Source of the DNA: Robertmurraya_A mangrovi
Lineage (GTDB): Bacteria; Bacillota; Bacilli; Bacillales; Cytobacillaceae
DNA length: 64,000 bases
Assembly: GCF_034427655.1 (NCBI RefSeq)
Contig: NZ_JAXOFX010000018.1
Coordinates: 1-64,000, forward strand
Direction: 5' to 3'
The notes under the pieces were generated by a model that was given only the letters and a program-made list of their open reading frames with translations, ran no database searches and was not told the DNA's origin. Within the stretch, counting starts at the first letter, position 1. Each line of letters begins with the position of its first letter. Below, in pieces: positions 32,853-42,800 of the stretch. A program made the position numbers and the translations under genes.

Positions 32853-33755
32853 TTATGCTACCTCTTTTCCTAGTGAGGCAATCCATATTTTAAACCATTG
32901 CTGGCGTGTTAATGTGATATTCACAGCATGAGCTGCTGATTTTATTCGTTCTATTTTACCTGATCCTGCAATTGGTATGATTCGTGCCGGATGGTTTAAC
33001 AGCCAGGCAAACATTAATTGATCTAGTTCAGTAACACCAATTTCTTGGGCAACTTCTTTTAGAGCCTTTAAAATTCGGGTAGACTTTTCATCAATCCCAT
33101 TAAAAATATTCCCTCCAGCTAACGGTGACCATGCCATTGGAGCCACTCTTTTTTCGAGGCATTGTTCAATGGTTCCATCAAGGAAAGTGTCAATATGACC
33201 GACTGAGATTTCTACTTGGTTCGTTACTAGTGGAAATGGAAGATAGCTACTAAGCATATTAAACTGAGAAGGTGTAAAGTTTGAAACACCAAAATTCCGA
33301 ACCTTGCCTTCATCTTTTAGTTGAATAAAAGTTTCAGCAACTTCTTCTGGATTCATATAAACATCAGGACGATGGATAAGCAATACATCAATATAGTCTG
33401 TTTGTAGCTTTCTTAATGAATTTTCTACACTTTTATTTATGTGATCCTTACTAGTATCGTAATACTTTACTTCATGCTCGGGATATTTATCAGACAATAG
33501 CTTGATTCCGCATTTAGTGACAATTTCCATTTGTCCTCTTAAGGATGGCTTTAGCGCTAATGCTTCCCCAAATAATTCTTCGCATGTATAGTTCCCATAA
33601 ATATCTGCATGATCAAACGTCGTTATCCCTAGCTCTAAACATTCTTCAATGAAGCGTAGTATCTGCTCCTTACTCATATTCCATTCACTCAATCTCCACA
33701 AGCCGTGTACAATTTTTGAAAAAGATAAGTCTTCTGTTAATTTTATTCTGTCCAT
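32853..33755 (-). CDS. aldo/keto reductase
   Basis: A 300-residue NAD(P)H-dependent reductase of the TIM-barrel AKR superfamily (YdhF-like). The catalytic tetrad can be placed: Asp and Tyr in TTFDHADIYGNYTCEE (about 47-60), Lys in VTKCG (about 85) and His in VLLIHRPD (about 125). The cofactor-binding end reads RIIPIAGSGKIERIKSA. Substrate unknown. AGGAG lies 6 nt before the ATG. Monocistronic. Confidence 0.9.
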   Translation of the reverse strand: MDRIKLTEDLSFSKIVHGLWRLSEWNMSKEQILRFIEECLELGITTFDHADIYGNYTCEELFGEALALKPSLRGQMEIVTKCGIKLLSDKYPEHEVKYYDTSKDHINKSVENSLRKLQTDYIDVLLIHRPDVYMNPEEVAETFIQLKDEGKVRNFGVSNFTPSQFNMLSSYLPFPLVTNQVEISVGHIDTFLDGTIEQCLEKRVAPMAWSPLAGGNIFNGIDEKSTRILKALKEVAQEIGVTELDQLMFAWLLNHPARIIPIAGSGKIERIKSAAHAVNITLTRQQWFKIWIASLGKEVA

Positions 33756-33830
33756 ATTACTCTCCTATGTATAAGAAGTTTTTATCAGCAATAACTTTAA
33801 CCGAAGCACCGTTTAATTGCAAATTATTAG

Positions 33831-33984
33831 AAAAGCGCAAGCGCCCCGTTTAGCGACGTATGGACTGGAGCGCCTCGACTGAGATAAAGGAAACACGAAG
33901 AGCGATAGCGATTCGTTGTTGACTTATCGTAGGGAGAGGAGCGAAGTCCACTAGTCGCTGGGCGCTGGAGCTAGACAGTTGTCT
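33831..33984. repeat. Bacillaceae-type intergenic repeat
   Basis: About 150 bp of GC-rich DNA running from AAAAGCGCAAGCGCCCCG to CGCTGGGCGCTGGAGCTAGACA and ending in the palindrome AGACAGTTGTCT. It holds many short complementary segments (GCGCTTGCGC-type, AGCGATAGCG, GGAGCGAAG). I remember near-identical elements scattered in Bacillus genomes between genes. The open frame across it on the minus strand has no ribosome binding site. Confidence 0.65.
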
Positions 33985-34018
33985 AACTTCAAATAGCTTA
34001 TACTTTCTATAAAATTGA

Positions 34019-34069
34019 AAAGTGCCAGGCACCTGAAATGTTATTGAAACATTGGGTGCCTGGCACTTT
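34019..34069 (-). terminator. long GTGCCTGGCACC hairpin after the HemAT-like gene
   Basis: Perfect 15-bp stem AAAGTGCCAGGCACC / GGTGCCTGGCACTTT enclosing a second AATGTT/AACATT stem, directly after the stop of the chemoreceptor gene. The GTGCCTGGCAC arms recur in Bacillus intergenic repeats as I recall. Likely a terminator derived from a repeat. Confidence 0.75.
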
Positions 34070-34072
34070 CTA

Positions 34073-35419
34073 TTATTCTTGTATTAGACTTTTACTAACT
34101 TCTCTTAAGCTATCAATAGAGGCAGAAATTTCATGGGTTGCCGATGAAATTGAGGAAAGAGCATGAGATACTTCTGTAATTTCCGTTTCCATAAGCGAAT
34201 TTTTCCCTTGGCTATTTTTCATATCTTTAATAATAATATCAAAGTACTCATTTGCCCCTACCATGCCTTTGATTCCTTCATCAACAATATGATTAATCTC
34301 ACTAAGTTTCTCGGTAACATTAGTAATTTGGTTATTGTTCATTGAGATTAATCCCGTTACTTTAGAAACAGAAACCTTTGTTTCTTCAGCTAATTTTCTT
34401 ACTTCACTAGCAACAACTGAAAATCCTTTTCCTGACTCCCCTGCTCTAGCCGCTTCTATGGCTGCGTTTAGTGCGAGTAGATTAGTCTGTTCTGCAATGT
34501 TTGTTACGATTCCTACGATTAGGGAGATGTCTTGTGATATGGACTGCAAACGTTCTAGCTCTTTTGAAATATCGATTACTTTTGAATTAATGGTTTGCAT
34601 ATGTTCATTTTGATTTTCAAGTTGCTTTTTGCCTTCTATTGATTTCAAACTTGTATTCTTTGAAAGTTCTGTATTGTCTTTATAGATGGACGAAATTTGA
34701 TCAGCCTGAGCTGCAAGTTCTTGGATTGAATCGTTCGTCTGTTCCATCGCTACAGACAAACTTTCCACCGTTTCATTTAATCCCGTCTTAACAAAATTTT
34801 GTTTTTCTTCAAATTCATTTCTTAAACGTTCGTTTTCCTTTTCATATGCCTCTAAAACTAGCTGCTGTTCTATACTAATTAATTTTGTAACTGTACGAAT
34901 CGCTAAGAGAATGTCATCCTTCGAACTGTACTCTTCCTCAATAATAGAAATCAACGACAGAAGTAAGTCTTGAAAAGCACACATATACCACTGAGTTTCA
35001 AGTCCTATCCTTACATGCACATGTGCAATCCTTATTCTCTTTTCTACGAACTCAGCGTCTATTTTTCCATCAAATAACTCGATAAGATGCTTACGTAATG
35101 TTTGCTTCAGTCGATCTACCGTACTATTGGAGCTGATAATATTCATTAGTGAGGGCTGATTTTCAAGGTTTTTATAAAAACCAGCCACTATTGTATCTAT
35201 GTTTTTTTGTACAAAAGGTTGTAAAGTCTTAGCTACTTTTAAATCAAGCTCATCTAGTTGAATCATTTTCAGCTGGGTTTTTAGATTATTTGATAAACTT
35301 GTTACACCTAATACCCCTGCTGATTGTAAAGATTGCTCTAGTAAACTCTGTTTATTAATTCTTTTCTTTAAAAATGTCGTTCTTCCCAAATCAAATCCCC
35401 CTATGAAGTCATTACCCAT
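34073..35419 (-). CDS. hemAT: HemAT-like globin-coupled chemoreceptor
   Basis: A 448-residue soluble chemoreceptor. The N-terminal globin-coupled sensor domain (about 45-195) has the distal-side Tyr in VAGFYKNLENQ and the proximal heme His in EKRIRIAHVHVRIGL, matching Y70 and H123 of B. subtilis HemAT, an oxygen sensor for aerotaxis. The C-terminal signalling domain (about 230-448) contains the hairpin tip IVTNIAEQTNLLALNAAIEAARAGE. Start is uncertain: the first ATG (35419) has no good ribosome binding site, while AGGGGG lies before a TTG at 35389 that would align better with HemAT. Confidence 0.88.
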   Translation of the reverse strand: MGNDFIGGFDLGRTTFLKKRINKQSLLEQSLQSAGVLGVTSLSNNLKTQLKMIQLDELDLKVAKTLQPFVQKNIDTIVAGFYKNLENQPSLMNIISSNSTVDRLKQTLRKHLIELFDGKIDAEFVEKRIRIAHVHVRIGLETQWYMCAFQDLLLSLISIIEEEYSSKDDILLAIRTVTKLISIEQQLVLEAYEKENERLRNEFEEKQNFVKTGLNETVESLSVAMEQTNDSIQELAAQADQISSIYKDNTELSKNTSLKSIEGKKQLENQNEHMQTINSKVIDISKELERLQSISQDISLIVGIVTNIAEQTNLLALNAAIEAARAGESGKGFSVVASEVRKLAEETKVSVSKVTGLISMNNNQITNVTEKLSEINHIVDEGIKGMVGANEYFDIIIKDMKNSQGKNSLMETEITEVSHALSSISSATHEISASIDSLREVSKSLIQE

Positions 35420-35519
35420 CCATAATTTTTATGAAATTTTAGCAATTTTCAACTTATATATAGTATAAAACAAATTTACCATATTACATGTAGCCGGTAA
35501 AACGCTTTTAGCTAAATTT

Positions 35520-36053
35520 TCACGATACTAAAGAACTATGTTTTTCCATATAAAGATGAACGAGCATCAATTCAAAGCTTATGATTCTTGTAATTGCCCT
35601 CGGTAGATGAGAAGGATTTGTATCGTTTAGTTTAATAATATTCCCTTTTTCGAAAATGTATTTAAATAATTCTGCAATACATTTAAAATAACCGGCTAAC
35701 TCTAAGCCAAACTTTTGATGATAGAGTGCTAATTTCTTTCTGCTATTAATAAAGTCTGTATCAATTCTCCCAGAAAAAAGTTCATAAATATGACTTCTTA
35801 AAAAGTTTTTAAACTCATTGATATGTTGTAGAGACTTTGAATCACTAATGGCTAATTGATTTACGTACTCTTCCACAATGTAAAATATATCGTCTTTCAT
35901 TAGGGGGCTTAAACGGTTGATTAATTGTAAATCCTGTTCATCTAGATGTATCAACATTAACTGAATTAATATATCAGCTGGTAAGGAAGGATCTATATAG
36001 CATCCGTCTTGGTTACATGTTTCACGTTCCGAAAACACCATCCGTTTATTCAT
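35520..36053 (-). CDS. single-domain sensor globin (protoglobin-like)
   Basis: A 177-residue protein consisting only of a globin-coupled sensor-type heme domain, with no output domain. IYVEEYVNQL-like sequence places Tyr at the distal position (DIFYIVEEYVNQL), and the proximal heme ligand is the His of SRKKLALYHQKFGLELAGYF, aligned with HVHVRIGL of the neighbouring HemAT-like protein. It could bind O2, NO or CO and act through a partner. It lies 100 bp before the hemAT-like gene on the same strand and carries a tandem TAGGG operator upstream. Confidence 0.82.
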   Translation of the reverse strand: MNKRMVFSERETCNQDGCYIDPSLPADILIQLMLIHLDEQDLQLINRLSPLMKDDIFYIVEEYVNQLAISDSKSLQHINEFKNFLRSHIYELFSGRIDTDFINSRKKLALYHQKFGLELAGYFKCIAELFKYIFEKGNIIKLNDTNPSHLPRAITRIISFELMLVHLYMEKHSSLVS

Positions 36054-36140
36054 CTCAGGTTCCTCCTAATTAAAAGTATAATATTACAGAGATCGTTCAC
36101 ATTTTTGTCAATTTCATTTTCTCTTTTTTAACGTTTTATT

Positions 36141-36182
36141 TATATAGGGGAACTCCCTAGCAATATTGAAAAAATTCCCTAA
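36141..36182 (-). promoter_or_regulatory. tandem TAGGG operator upstream of the single-domain globin
   Basis: On the minus strand a TAGGG half-site (TTAGGGAATTTT) is followed exactly 22 nt later by the palindrome TAGGG-AGTTC-CCCTA (36145-36159) and TATA. Over 39 aligned positions it shares 27 with the element at 30351-30392. It ends 87 bp before the start codon. Confidence 0.65.
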
Positions 36183-36190
36183 TAAAAAAA

Positions 36191-36224
36191 GGCACCAGAA
36201 ATGTCTAATAACATTTCTAATGCC
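36191..36224 (-). terminator. terminator of the NTF2-like gene
   Basis: Stem GGCA..AGAAATGT / ACATTTCT..TGCC with a 6-nt loop, just past the stop on the minus strand and followed by a T run. Confidence 0.82.
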
Positions 36225-36238
36225 TTTTACTCCTCATA

Positions 36239-36556
36239 TTATAAGAACCAAACTTTCGTAATGATGTCGTCCTTTATTTCATAGATCGCTGTTGCATGAA
36301 AAGGTTCTTCCTTTCGCCCGGTAATCTTTTCATGATCAATAACATAAGGATGTTGTTCGATACGTTTCACAATCTCAGCATTCATATTTGGGTATGTATC
36401 GAACAACTTCTTGTAATGCACTCTCATCTCTTCATTTGAAGACATTCTAACGATATTTGGAAAAGCATATACATGGACATCTTCAGAGTAACATGCCATA
36501 AATGCATCTATATCTTTTTCGTTATAAGCCTTCAGCTGTCTTTCTACTACATTCAT
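36239..36556 (-). CDS. SnoaL/NTF2-like protein
   Basis: A 105-residue protein of the cone-shaped NTF2/SnoaL fold, starting VERQLKAYNEKDIDAFMACYSEDVHVYAFP, the usual first helix and strand, and ending in AIYEIKDDIITKVWFL. The family includes isomerases, hydrolases and ligand-binding proteins, so no reaction can be named. Monocistronic, between the globin gene and the large kinase operon; no evident link to either. Confidence 0.8.
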   Translation of the reverse strand: MNVVERQLKAYNEKDIDAFMACYSEDVHVYAFPNIVRMSSNEEMRVHYKKLFDTYPNMNAEIVKRIEQHPYVIDHEKITGRKEEPFHATAIYEIKDDIITKVWFL

Positions 36557-36662
36557 CTTTTAAACACCTTCCAATCTCTTCTTTAACTATCTACTCACTA
36601 GTATCTACAATGATTAACCTTAAAAAAGATTACGAATGCAACATACACCCGTAATCCTTTCG

Positions 36663-39530
36663 TTATTTCTCTTGCTCTTGCGGAACAAGTATCTGACCCT
36701 CTTTACCTATGTTTAAGAGGGTTTGCATAATCGCTCGTGATAATTGACTTGGTTTATATGGTTTTACTAAGAAATCAATTGCTCCTAGAGAGAAACCTTT
36801 TTCTTTCTCATCTAAAGCGGTTGAAACGATGATTGGAATATTTTTAAGCTGCTCATCACTCTTGAGTTGATCCATGATACTCCAACCGTCTATACTATCT
36901 TCCTCTAACATGATATCTAGAACGATTGCATCTGGTATCTCTCGTGTCATTACTTCTAAAGCTTCTAATCCTCTAATGAAATGCTGGACTTTAAATCCAC
37001 TATCAAGTAACTCTTGAGTAATTAATTCTCCCAGACTCTTGTCATCTTCAATGACAAATATTTTGTACCCAGAGTGAATATTCCTTTTCTCTGTGTCAGT
37101 TTCTTTTCGTTTACCTTCTACGATTGGAAACGTTAATGTGAAAATACTTCCCTCACCATATTTAGAGGAAACATTTACTTCTCCCTCGTGAGACCTCATA
37201 ATTTCTTGAACAATCGCTAATCCTAGTCCCGTCCCACCGATTTTCCTTCTATCAGAATTGTCGATTCGATAAAACTTTGAAAATACTTTAGTCAAAGCTT
37301 CCTCCGGTATCCCAAGACCATGATCTTCTACGTCTACCGTCAATTGACCTTCCTTCTCATACATTTTAACATGGATATCTCCACCATTTGGTGAATACTT
37401 AATGGCATTACTAATCACGTTTGTAAATACTTGTTCAATTTTTGACCGGTCCCCAAGGATATAGTCATTTTCCGTTAAGGGAGTAAAAGTAATATGGTGG
37501 ACGTTTGTGTTGATTTGTAAGTTACCTATAACCTTATGAATAATAGGTGAAAGTTCAACATACTTCTTTTCATATGTTTGCTTTCCTGACTCCATTCTTT
37601 GGACATCTAAGAAATCATTAATTAATGCCGTTAAGCGTTTTGTTTCATTATAAATCGTGCTAAGGTACTTTTGCTGTCTATCCGGCTTTAATTGGCGATT
37701 GATTAATAGCTCTGTAAATCCTAAAATACTAGCTAATGGCGTTCTTAACTCATGACTAACTGTACTAACAAACTCTGATTTCATCTGGTCAACTTCAAAT
37801 TCTTTCGTTATATCCCGATAAACAACCACTGTACCTACCCGTTTATCACCTTCGTATAATCCTTCAGAATAAACTTTAAAAACTTTATTTTCGGTTTTTC
37901 TCTTAAAAGTAAAGGTTTCTTTGTCCAATATTGCGTCATTTGAAATAGCTCTATTTATAAAATGGAAGAATTCTTCCCCACCTTCCATTGTTTCAGTAGC
38001 TACTTGAATCCAGTATTTCAACGGCTGCCCAACCAAATCAAGACCAGATTGGAACATATCACATAATTGTTTGTTGACCTGTAGAATGGTACCGTCTGTA
38101 TCAACTAGTTGAATGCCCTCTTGTATTGTATTTAAAATGTTCTGATTAAGTTCTCTTGCCGTTTCAGTCTGTTCATACATAGAAATTTTATCTAATGAAA
38201 TACCGATTTGTTTAGCAAGAGCCTCATATTCATCCATTGATTTCTCAGCGAATGCCCCAGAGAGCCTACTAAAAACCAAGATTGCACTTACTTCATTGGT
38301 AGATGACAGAACAGGGATATAGAGATCATAGCTAAACCCTACTAACTGATGAAATCCCTTTTCCTCTGCTACCATTTCTCTTTTGATCGTAAAAGGCTTC
38401 TTAAAAATTATCAGTCTCTCATTTAATCCACTCTTCAAGTTGTCTTTAAATTGTTTCACTCCAAGTTTAGATACACCGAAAGAGGCATAAGTGTCTTCAT
38501 TTAACATTAAAATTAACCCTTTATCGGCCTCTATAATTCTACTCATGTTAATAACTATACTATCTAAGACTTCTTGCTTATTAAGAGAGTTAGATATTGT
38601 ATTCGTTAGCTCATTTCTCTGTTCAAGCTTTTGCTCATTTTCTTGAATCGCTTCTAATACTTCTTCTAATTCAGTTTGCTGAGCTTGAAGCTCATCTTGC
38701 TGAGCAATCAATTCCTCATTTTGAGCAAGTAAATCTTGTTCCTTTTCCTGAACACTATTAATCATCTTTTTAAAGGCAACTGATAAAGCTCCTAGTTCAT
38801 CGTCTCTATTAGAGTCCACCTTAATGATTCCATCATTTCCTTTGGCAATTTCGTTAGCTGCAAAAGCAAACTCTGAGAGAGGCGCCCCCACGTTTTTTAC
38901 CATGATCCGGATAATGACAAAGAAAATAAATAAAATTAATAGGATAAATAAAATAAAGGCAGTTTGGACTAATGACTGATTATTAGTTAATTGTAAAACC
39001 TTACCGTCAAGCTGTTTATTTATACTGTTAATCTCTTTTGTTAACAAATCCTGAAATTCATTGATTCTTTCAGTTGCACCGTTATTAGCGATTTCCGTTA
39101 CTTTATCTTTTTGACCCATTTCAAAATATCTAACTGCTTTTGGAAAGGTTTCAATAAAATAATAATCCGTAAATTCCCTAAGTTCTTTTAAAAAAGTCTT
39201 ATCCTCATCAGTTGTTGATGTTTTTTCTAAGTCTTTGTAAAGCTTACGAATCTCAGGATGCTGTGCAAAAGTACTACTCTTTAACGATTCACTTCCAAAT
39301 GCAACATATCCCCGAGCATCAAATAAAGCAATATTGAGTGACTGGTCAATCTCCACGAGTATTCTTTCTTTTTTTACTAGTTCGGCACGCTCTTCAAAAT
39401 ATTTATTATTCAATTGTTGCTGAGTTAAATAAATAATGGCTGTTCCTACCAGAAAAAATAAAATAAAGACACCTATCAAGGCAATAAATTGCCTTGATAA
39501 GCTTTTCTTGAAATATTGATTAATTTTCAT
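36663..39530 (-). CDS. hybrid sensor kinase: HAMP-GAF-PAS-HisKA-ATPase-REC
   Basis: A 955-residue hybrid kinase, last gene of a six-gene operon. Order: membrane segment (about 17-38), helical extracytoplasmic domain to about 188, second membrane segment (189-211), HAMP (212-265), a glutamine/glutamate-rich coiled coil (LLAQNEELIAQQDELQAQQTELEE), GAF (about 310-460), PAS (about 470-590), HisKA with FVSTVSHELRTPLASILGF, ATPase with NVISNAIKYSPNGG, DHGLGIP and GTGLGLAI, and a C-terminal receiver (about 840-945) with VLDIMLEEDSIDG holding the Asp. Overlaps the upstream CheY-like gene by 11 nt. Likely donor of a phosphorelay to the Hpt domain of the GGDEF protein. Confidence 0.92.
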   Translation of the reverse strand: MKINQYFKKSLSRQFIALIGVFILFFLVGTAIIYLTQQQLNNKYFEERAELVKKERILVEIDQSLNIALFDARGYVAFGSESLKSSTFAQHPEIRKLYKDLEKTSTTDEDKTFLKELREFTDYYFIETFPKAVRYFEMGQKDKVTEIANNGATERINEFQDLLTKEINSINKQLDGKVLQLTNNQSLVQTAFILFILLILFIFFVIIRIMVKNVGAPLSEFAFAANEIAKGNDGIIKVDSNRDDELGALSVAFKKMINSVQEKEQDLLAQNEELIAQQDELQAQQTELEEVLEAIQENEQKLEQRNELTNTISNSLNKQEVLDSIVINMSRIIEADKGLILMLNEDTYASFGVSKLGVKQFKDNLKSGLNERLIIFKKPFTIKREMVAEEKGFHQLVGFSYDLYIPVLSSTNEVSAILVFSRLSGAFAEKSMDEYEALAKQIGISLDKISMYEQTETARELNQNILNTIQEGIQLVDTDGTILQVNKQLCDMFQSGLDLVGQPLKYWIQVATETMEGGEEFFHFINRAISNDAILDKETFTFKRKTENKVFKVYSEGLYEGDKRVGTVVVYRDITKEFEVDQMKSEFVSTVSHELRTPLASILGFTELLINRQLKPDRQQKYLSTIYNETKRLTALINDFLDVQRMESGKQTYEKKYVELSPIIHKVIGNLQINTNVHHITFTPLTENDYILGDRSKIEQVFTNVISNAIKYSPNGGDIHVKMYEKEGQLTVDVEDHGLGIPEEALTKVFSKFYRIDNSDRRKIGGTGLGLAIVQEIMRSHEGEVNVSSKYGEGSIFTLTFPIVEGKRKETDTEKRNIHSGYKIFVIEDDKSLGELITQELLDSGFKVQHFIRGLEALEVMTREIPDAIVLDIMLEEDSIDGWSIMDQLKSDEQLKNIPIIVSTALDEKEKGFSLGAIDFLVKPYKPSQLSRAIMQTLLNIGKEGQILVPQEQEK

Positions 39531-39882
39531 CTAATATTTCCTCAATTTTCTCTAGTAGTTGTAACGGACTAAATGGCTTGGCCATAAAATAATTTGCCCC
39601 TGCACTTAATACTTTTTCTATTTCAAATTCCTGACTTTTTGCTGAAAGCATCATGATTTTAATATCAAGGTTGGTTTCTCTAATCTTTTCTATTAATTCA
39701 AGGCCAGTAAGAATTGGCATCATATAATCTACTATTAATAAATCGTACTCATGGTTTTTAAATAAATCTAATGCCTCTTGTCCATCAGATGCTTCGTCAA
39801 CTTTGTAATCCTCATCTTCTAACGTATCAACAACTAACATTCTTAATACTTCTTCATCTTCAGCTAATAAGATTCTTTTCAC
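39520..39882 (-). CDS. CheY-like single-domain response regulator
   Basis: A 120-residue stand-alone receiver: LLAEDEEVLR acidic pair, phosphoacceptor Asp in LLIVDYMMPILTG (about residue 52), IMMLSAKS and YFMAKPFSP with the conserved Lys. No output domain. It overlaps the upstream glycoside-hydrolase-like gene by 4 nt (ATGA) and the downstream hybrid kinase by 11 nt, so all three are translationally coupled. It may be a phosphate relay or sink, or contact the secretion machinery directly. Confidence 0.92.
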   Translation of the reverse strand: MKRILLAEDEEVLRMLVVDTLEDEDYKVDEASDGQEALDLFKNHEYDLLIVDYMMPILTGLELIEKIRETNLDIKIMMLSAKSQEFEIEKVLSAGANYFMAKPFSPLQLLEKIEEILDEN

Positions 39883-42800
39883 TTTTTACTCTCCTCAACG
39901 TTGATAGTCTTGTATGCATCCTTCATGATATGATAAGAAGCCTTTAGCCTTTCATGATAGGTTGGCTGTTCCCACTCATCCCAAGTATAAAGAACAGTTT
40001 GACTAGATTGAATGACATCTCCATCTCTTTGAGGATATACGGAACTAATAGAATTATTATTTGATGTCACTACCGCAATCTGAATTCCTTCCATATTTAC
40101 ACTACCTTCTAGTCCATCTTTCCAAAAGTCACCGATTACTTCCTTCGTGCTAGGATCCTTAACATTTAGTAATAACCATGGGATTCTAAGTTCAATTGTT
40201 TTCTTATCATTGCTAATACTAATATCGGTAAGGGAGTCATGATTTTCACTCTTTATGTTTCCATCCCCAAACTTTAGCTGTCCTGTTTCGTAGGATTCAA
40301 AAGGGATCTTTTCTTTTGAGCTCGGTATCACCATTTCCTTATTTAAAGCTAGGCGAACAGGATGGAAAACTCCATTATCCTTCTTATTCGCATATTTTTC
40401 ACGTGGGATCATTTTTAACATATTCCCATAGTGATAGTAAAAAGAATCGTAATAACTATCAATCAAAACTCTCGAATCATCTTCACCCGCTAGTTTCACT
40501 AAGAAGTCAATTCCAAAGTCTGTTTTTACTTGTTGATTATTATTTATTGGTACAGATGTCTGACCTTGACCATCTATCGTATTTAATAGAAGATAAGTTT
40601 GATCCTCTTGTAAGTTAATATTCTTGCTATAGTCGACCCTAGCGTATAAATATCCCTCATCAGACGTTGCGAATACCCTTTGAATCATATCATCATTTTT
40701 ATTAGACTCATAGATTGGTTTTAGCCTTTTCCGTTCCCAATCATGTTTGTTCCCATCTACGACTATAGAGGATTCAAACTCACCTGGCTCAAATTTTAAT
40801 AGCCCGAAATTTTGTTCATTAGTCTGAACATTCATCCAATACGGGCGTCTATCAGGATTATCATAATCCATCGTATTCCATGTTCTCTTAAACCACTCAT
40901 CTTGCCATGCAAAAACGAGTCCTCCACCATATCCTTCAGAAACAATAGATTCAAATAATTTTCGATTTATTATGCCCTGCTCCTCTTCAGAGTGGAACCC
41001 TTGATTCTTTCCATGAACATTTTCATGTGTCATCCCTCTTGAAGAAGGTACTCCAAACTCAGCCACAATAACAGGCATTTCATGGGGAACGATTAAATCA
41101 TGTAAATAACCAGCATAGTTATTTTTCTCACCTTGTTGATCAATATAGTTTACATATTTCTCTTCATAATTTAAGAAATCAGGATAATACGGATACACAT
41201 GATAGGATGCAAAAAGCCCACCATTAAACTTGTCTGTTTTCTTTATATGGTTTGGGTTTACCTCCACCATATCTTCAGTGTCAGACGGTTCAGCTGGATG
41301 TCTTAATAAATCCGTTGTCACCCAGTTAGTAAAACTCATCGTATGCTGCCATTTATACTGCTCCGTTTCATAGCTTGCAGTATAATCCATCATCTCAGCT
41401 AACCATGCTTCAAATGGAGAAGCATTTTTTGTACTAAAATACTTGCCCATGTATGGTCCTATATTTTTGTGCTTTTTATTCGTTTGCAAAACTGCACCTG
41501 GATCCCACTCAATTCCTATCATAAATCCAAGTACATAAGGAGAAATATCATAGCTGTATTCACCTGAAGCATGTCCTCTCCTAGCAGGAATATTAGCCTT
41601 ACCATGAACAATATCCACCATGTCTTTTAATTCTCGCTTAAAGTCAGCCGTTACTTCTTTCGAGAAAGCATCCTGAGTTTTTACTAGATTTTCTTCATTG
41701 ACCCAAGCTCCGTGGAACAGATACAATGGTTTCTCTGCCATTTGATTATATTCATAAAAAGCTTCGTAAAAATCAGGTGGATGTAATGTATAGACCCTTA
41801 TCGCATTTGCATTCATGTCCCCAATGGCTTTAAACCATCTAAAGTATTCATCCTTTGATATGGCTGTTTCTCCAGGGAAGTAACCTGGTTTTGCGATCCC
41901 CATATTTACTCCCTTAACAAGGAGATCCTTCCATTTACCGTCCTGCTGTACTTGAATATAAGTATCGTTCGTTTGACTGTTAAAATGAATTCCATCTTTC
42001 TCAACAACTGCGTTTGGCAATGTTCTATCATTCTTGTGAAGACCGTTCGATAATATGGATTTCATCATCGGAACGTATGCGCTCCAATAGAAAGAACTAC
42101 TAGCTGAAAATTGTTTTTTCCAAAAAGAAAGTCCCCTAGTTTGATAGATATCAGGTACTTCCCCTTCATCAGCAAAATCTCCGGCAAAATAGTAAGAAGC
42201 GAACTTCGAGTTTTGATGGAAAGTGACAGCAGGAAATTCAGAAGGTAATCCATAGCCTTCTAATTTATTTTTTCCTTTATCCGTTAATGGTAGCTCATAA
42301 GTTGCTAAAATTTCATCGCTATTTCTTGCTTCAATAATGTCAAACCAATACTGATACTTTGATTCAATTTTTAAATCAAAATGATTACTACCTGTCTTGG
42401 TATGTTTAAAATTGACTCCTCTGTCCTTTAAGTCCTCTTTCTCAAGTACAACAACATAATCATCTTTACTAACAAAAACGAATCCTTCACCCGAGAATTC
42501 CCATTTGTCACCAGATGCCATGTAGTTCTCCTTAACCCAAACAGGAACCTCTTTGCTATTCAAATCCGAAAAATATCTACCAATCCAACCCGTCCAATCT
42601 ACATTTAGCACATTCGATATTTTTTCCCGAGCTGAGTTAGAGGTTGGACTCGCAAAGGTGTTAAATTCAGCAATTAGTGTTTTCCCTTTACTATGAATTA
42701 GCTCATCTGTGATTTGATTAATTTCTTCTTCTTCTAAACCGCCATATAAATGATTGGAGCGTTCACCTAACTCGTTATCTCCATAAAACTCTTCTTCATA

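Noticed and set aside
33850..34032. 60-codon minus-strand frame across the repeat at 34 kb
   Set aside because: Lies inside a dispersed repeat without a ribosome binding site.
35389..35519. Sigma-D type promoter upstream of the HemAT-like gene
   Set aside because: TAAA and GCCG-like elements occur but with spacing far too short for a sigma-D promoter.
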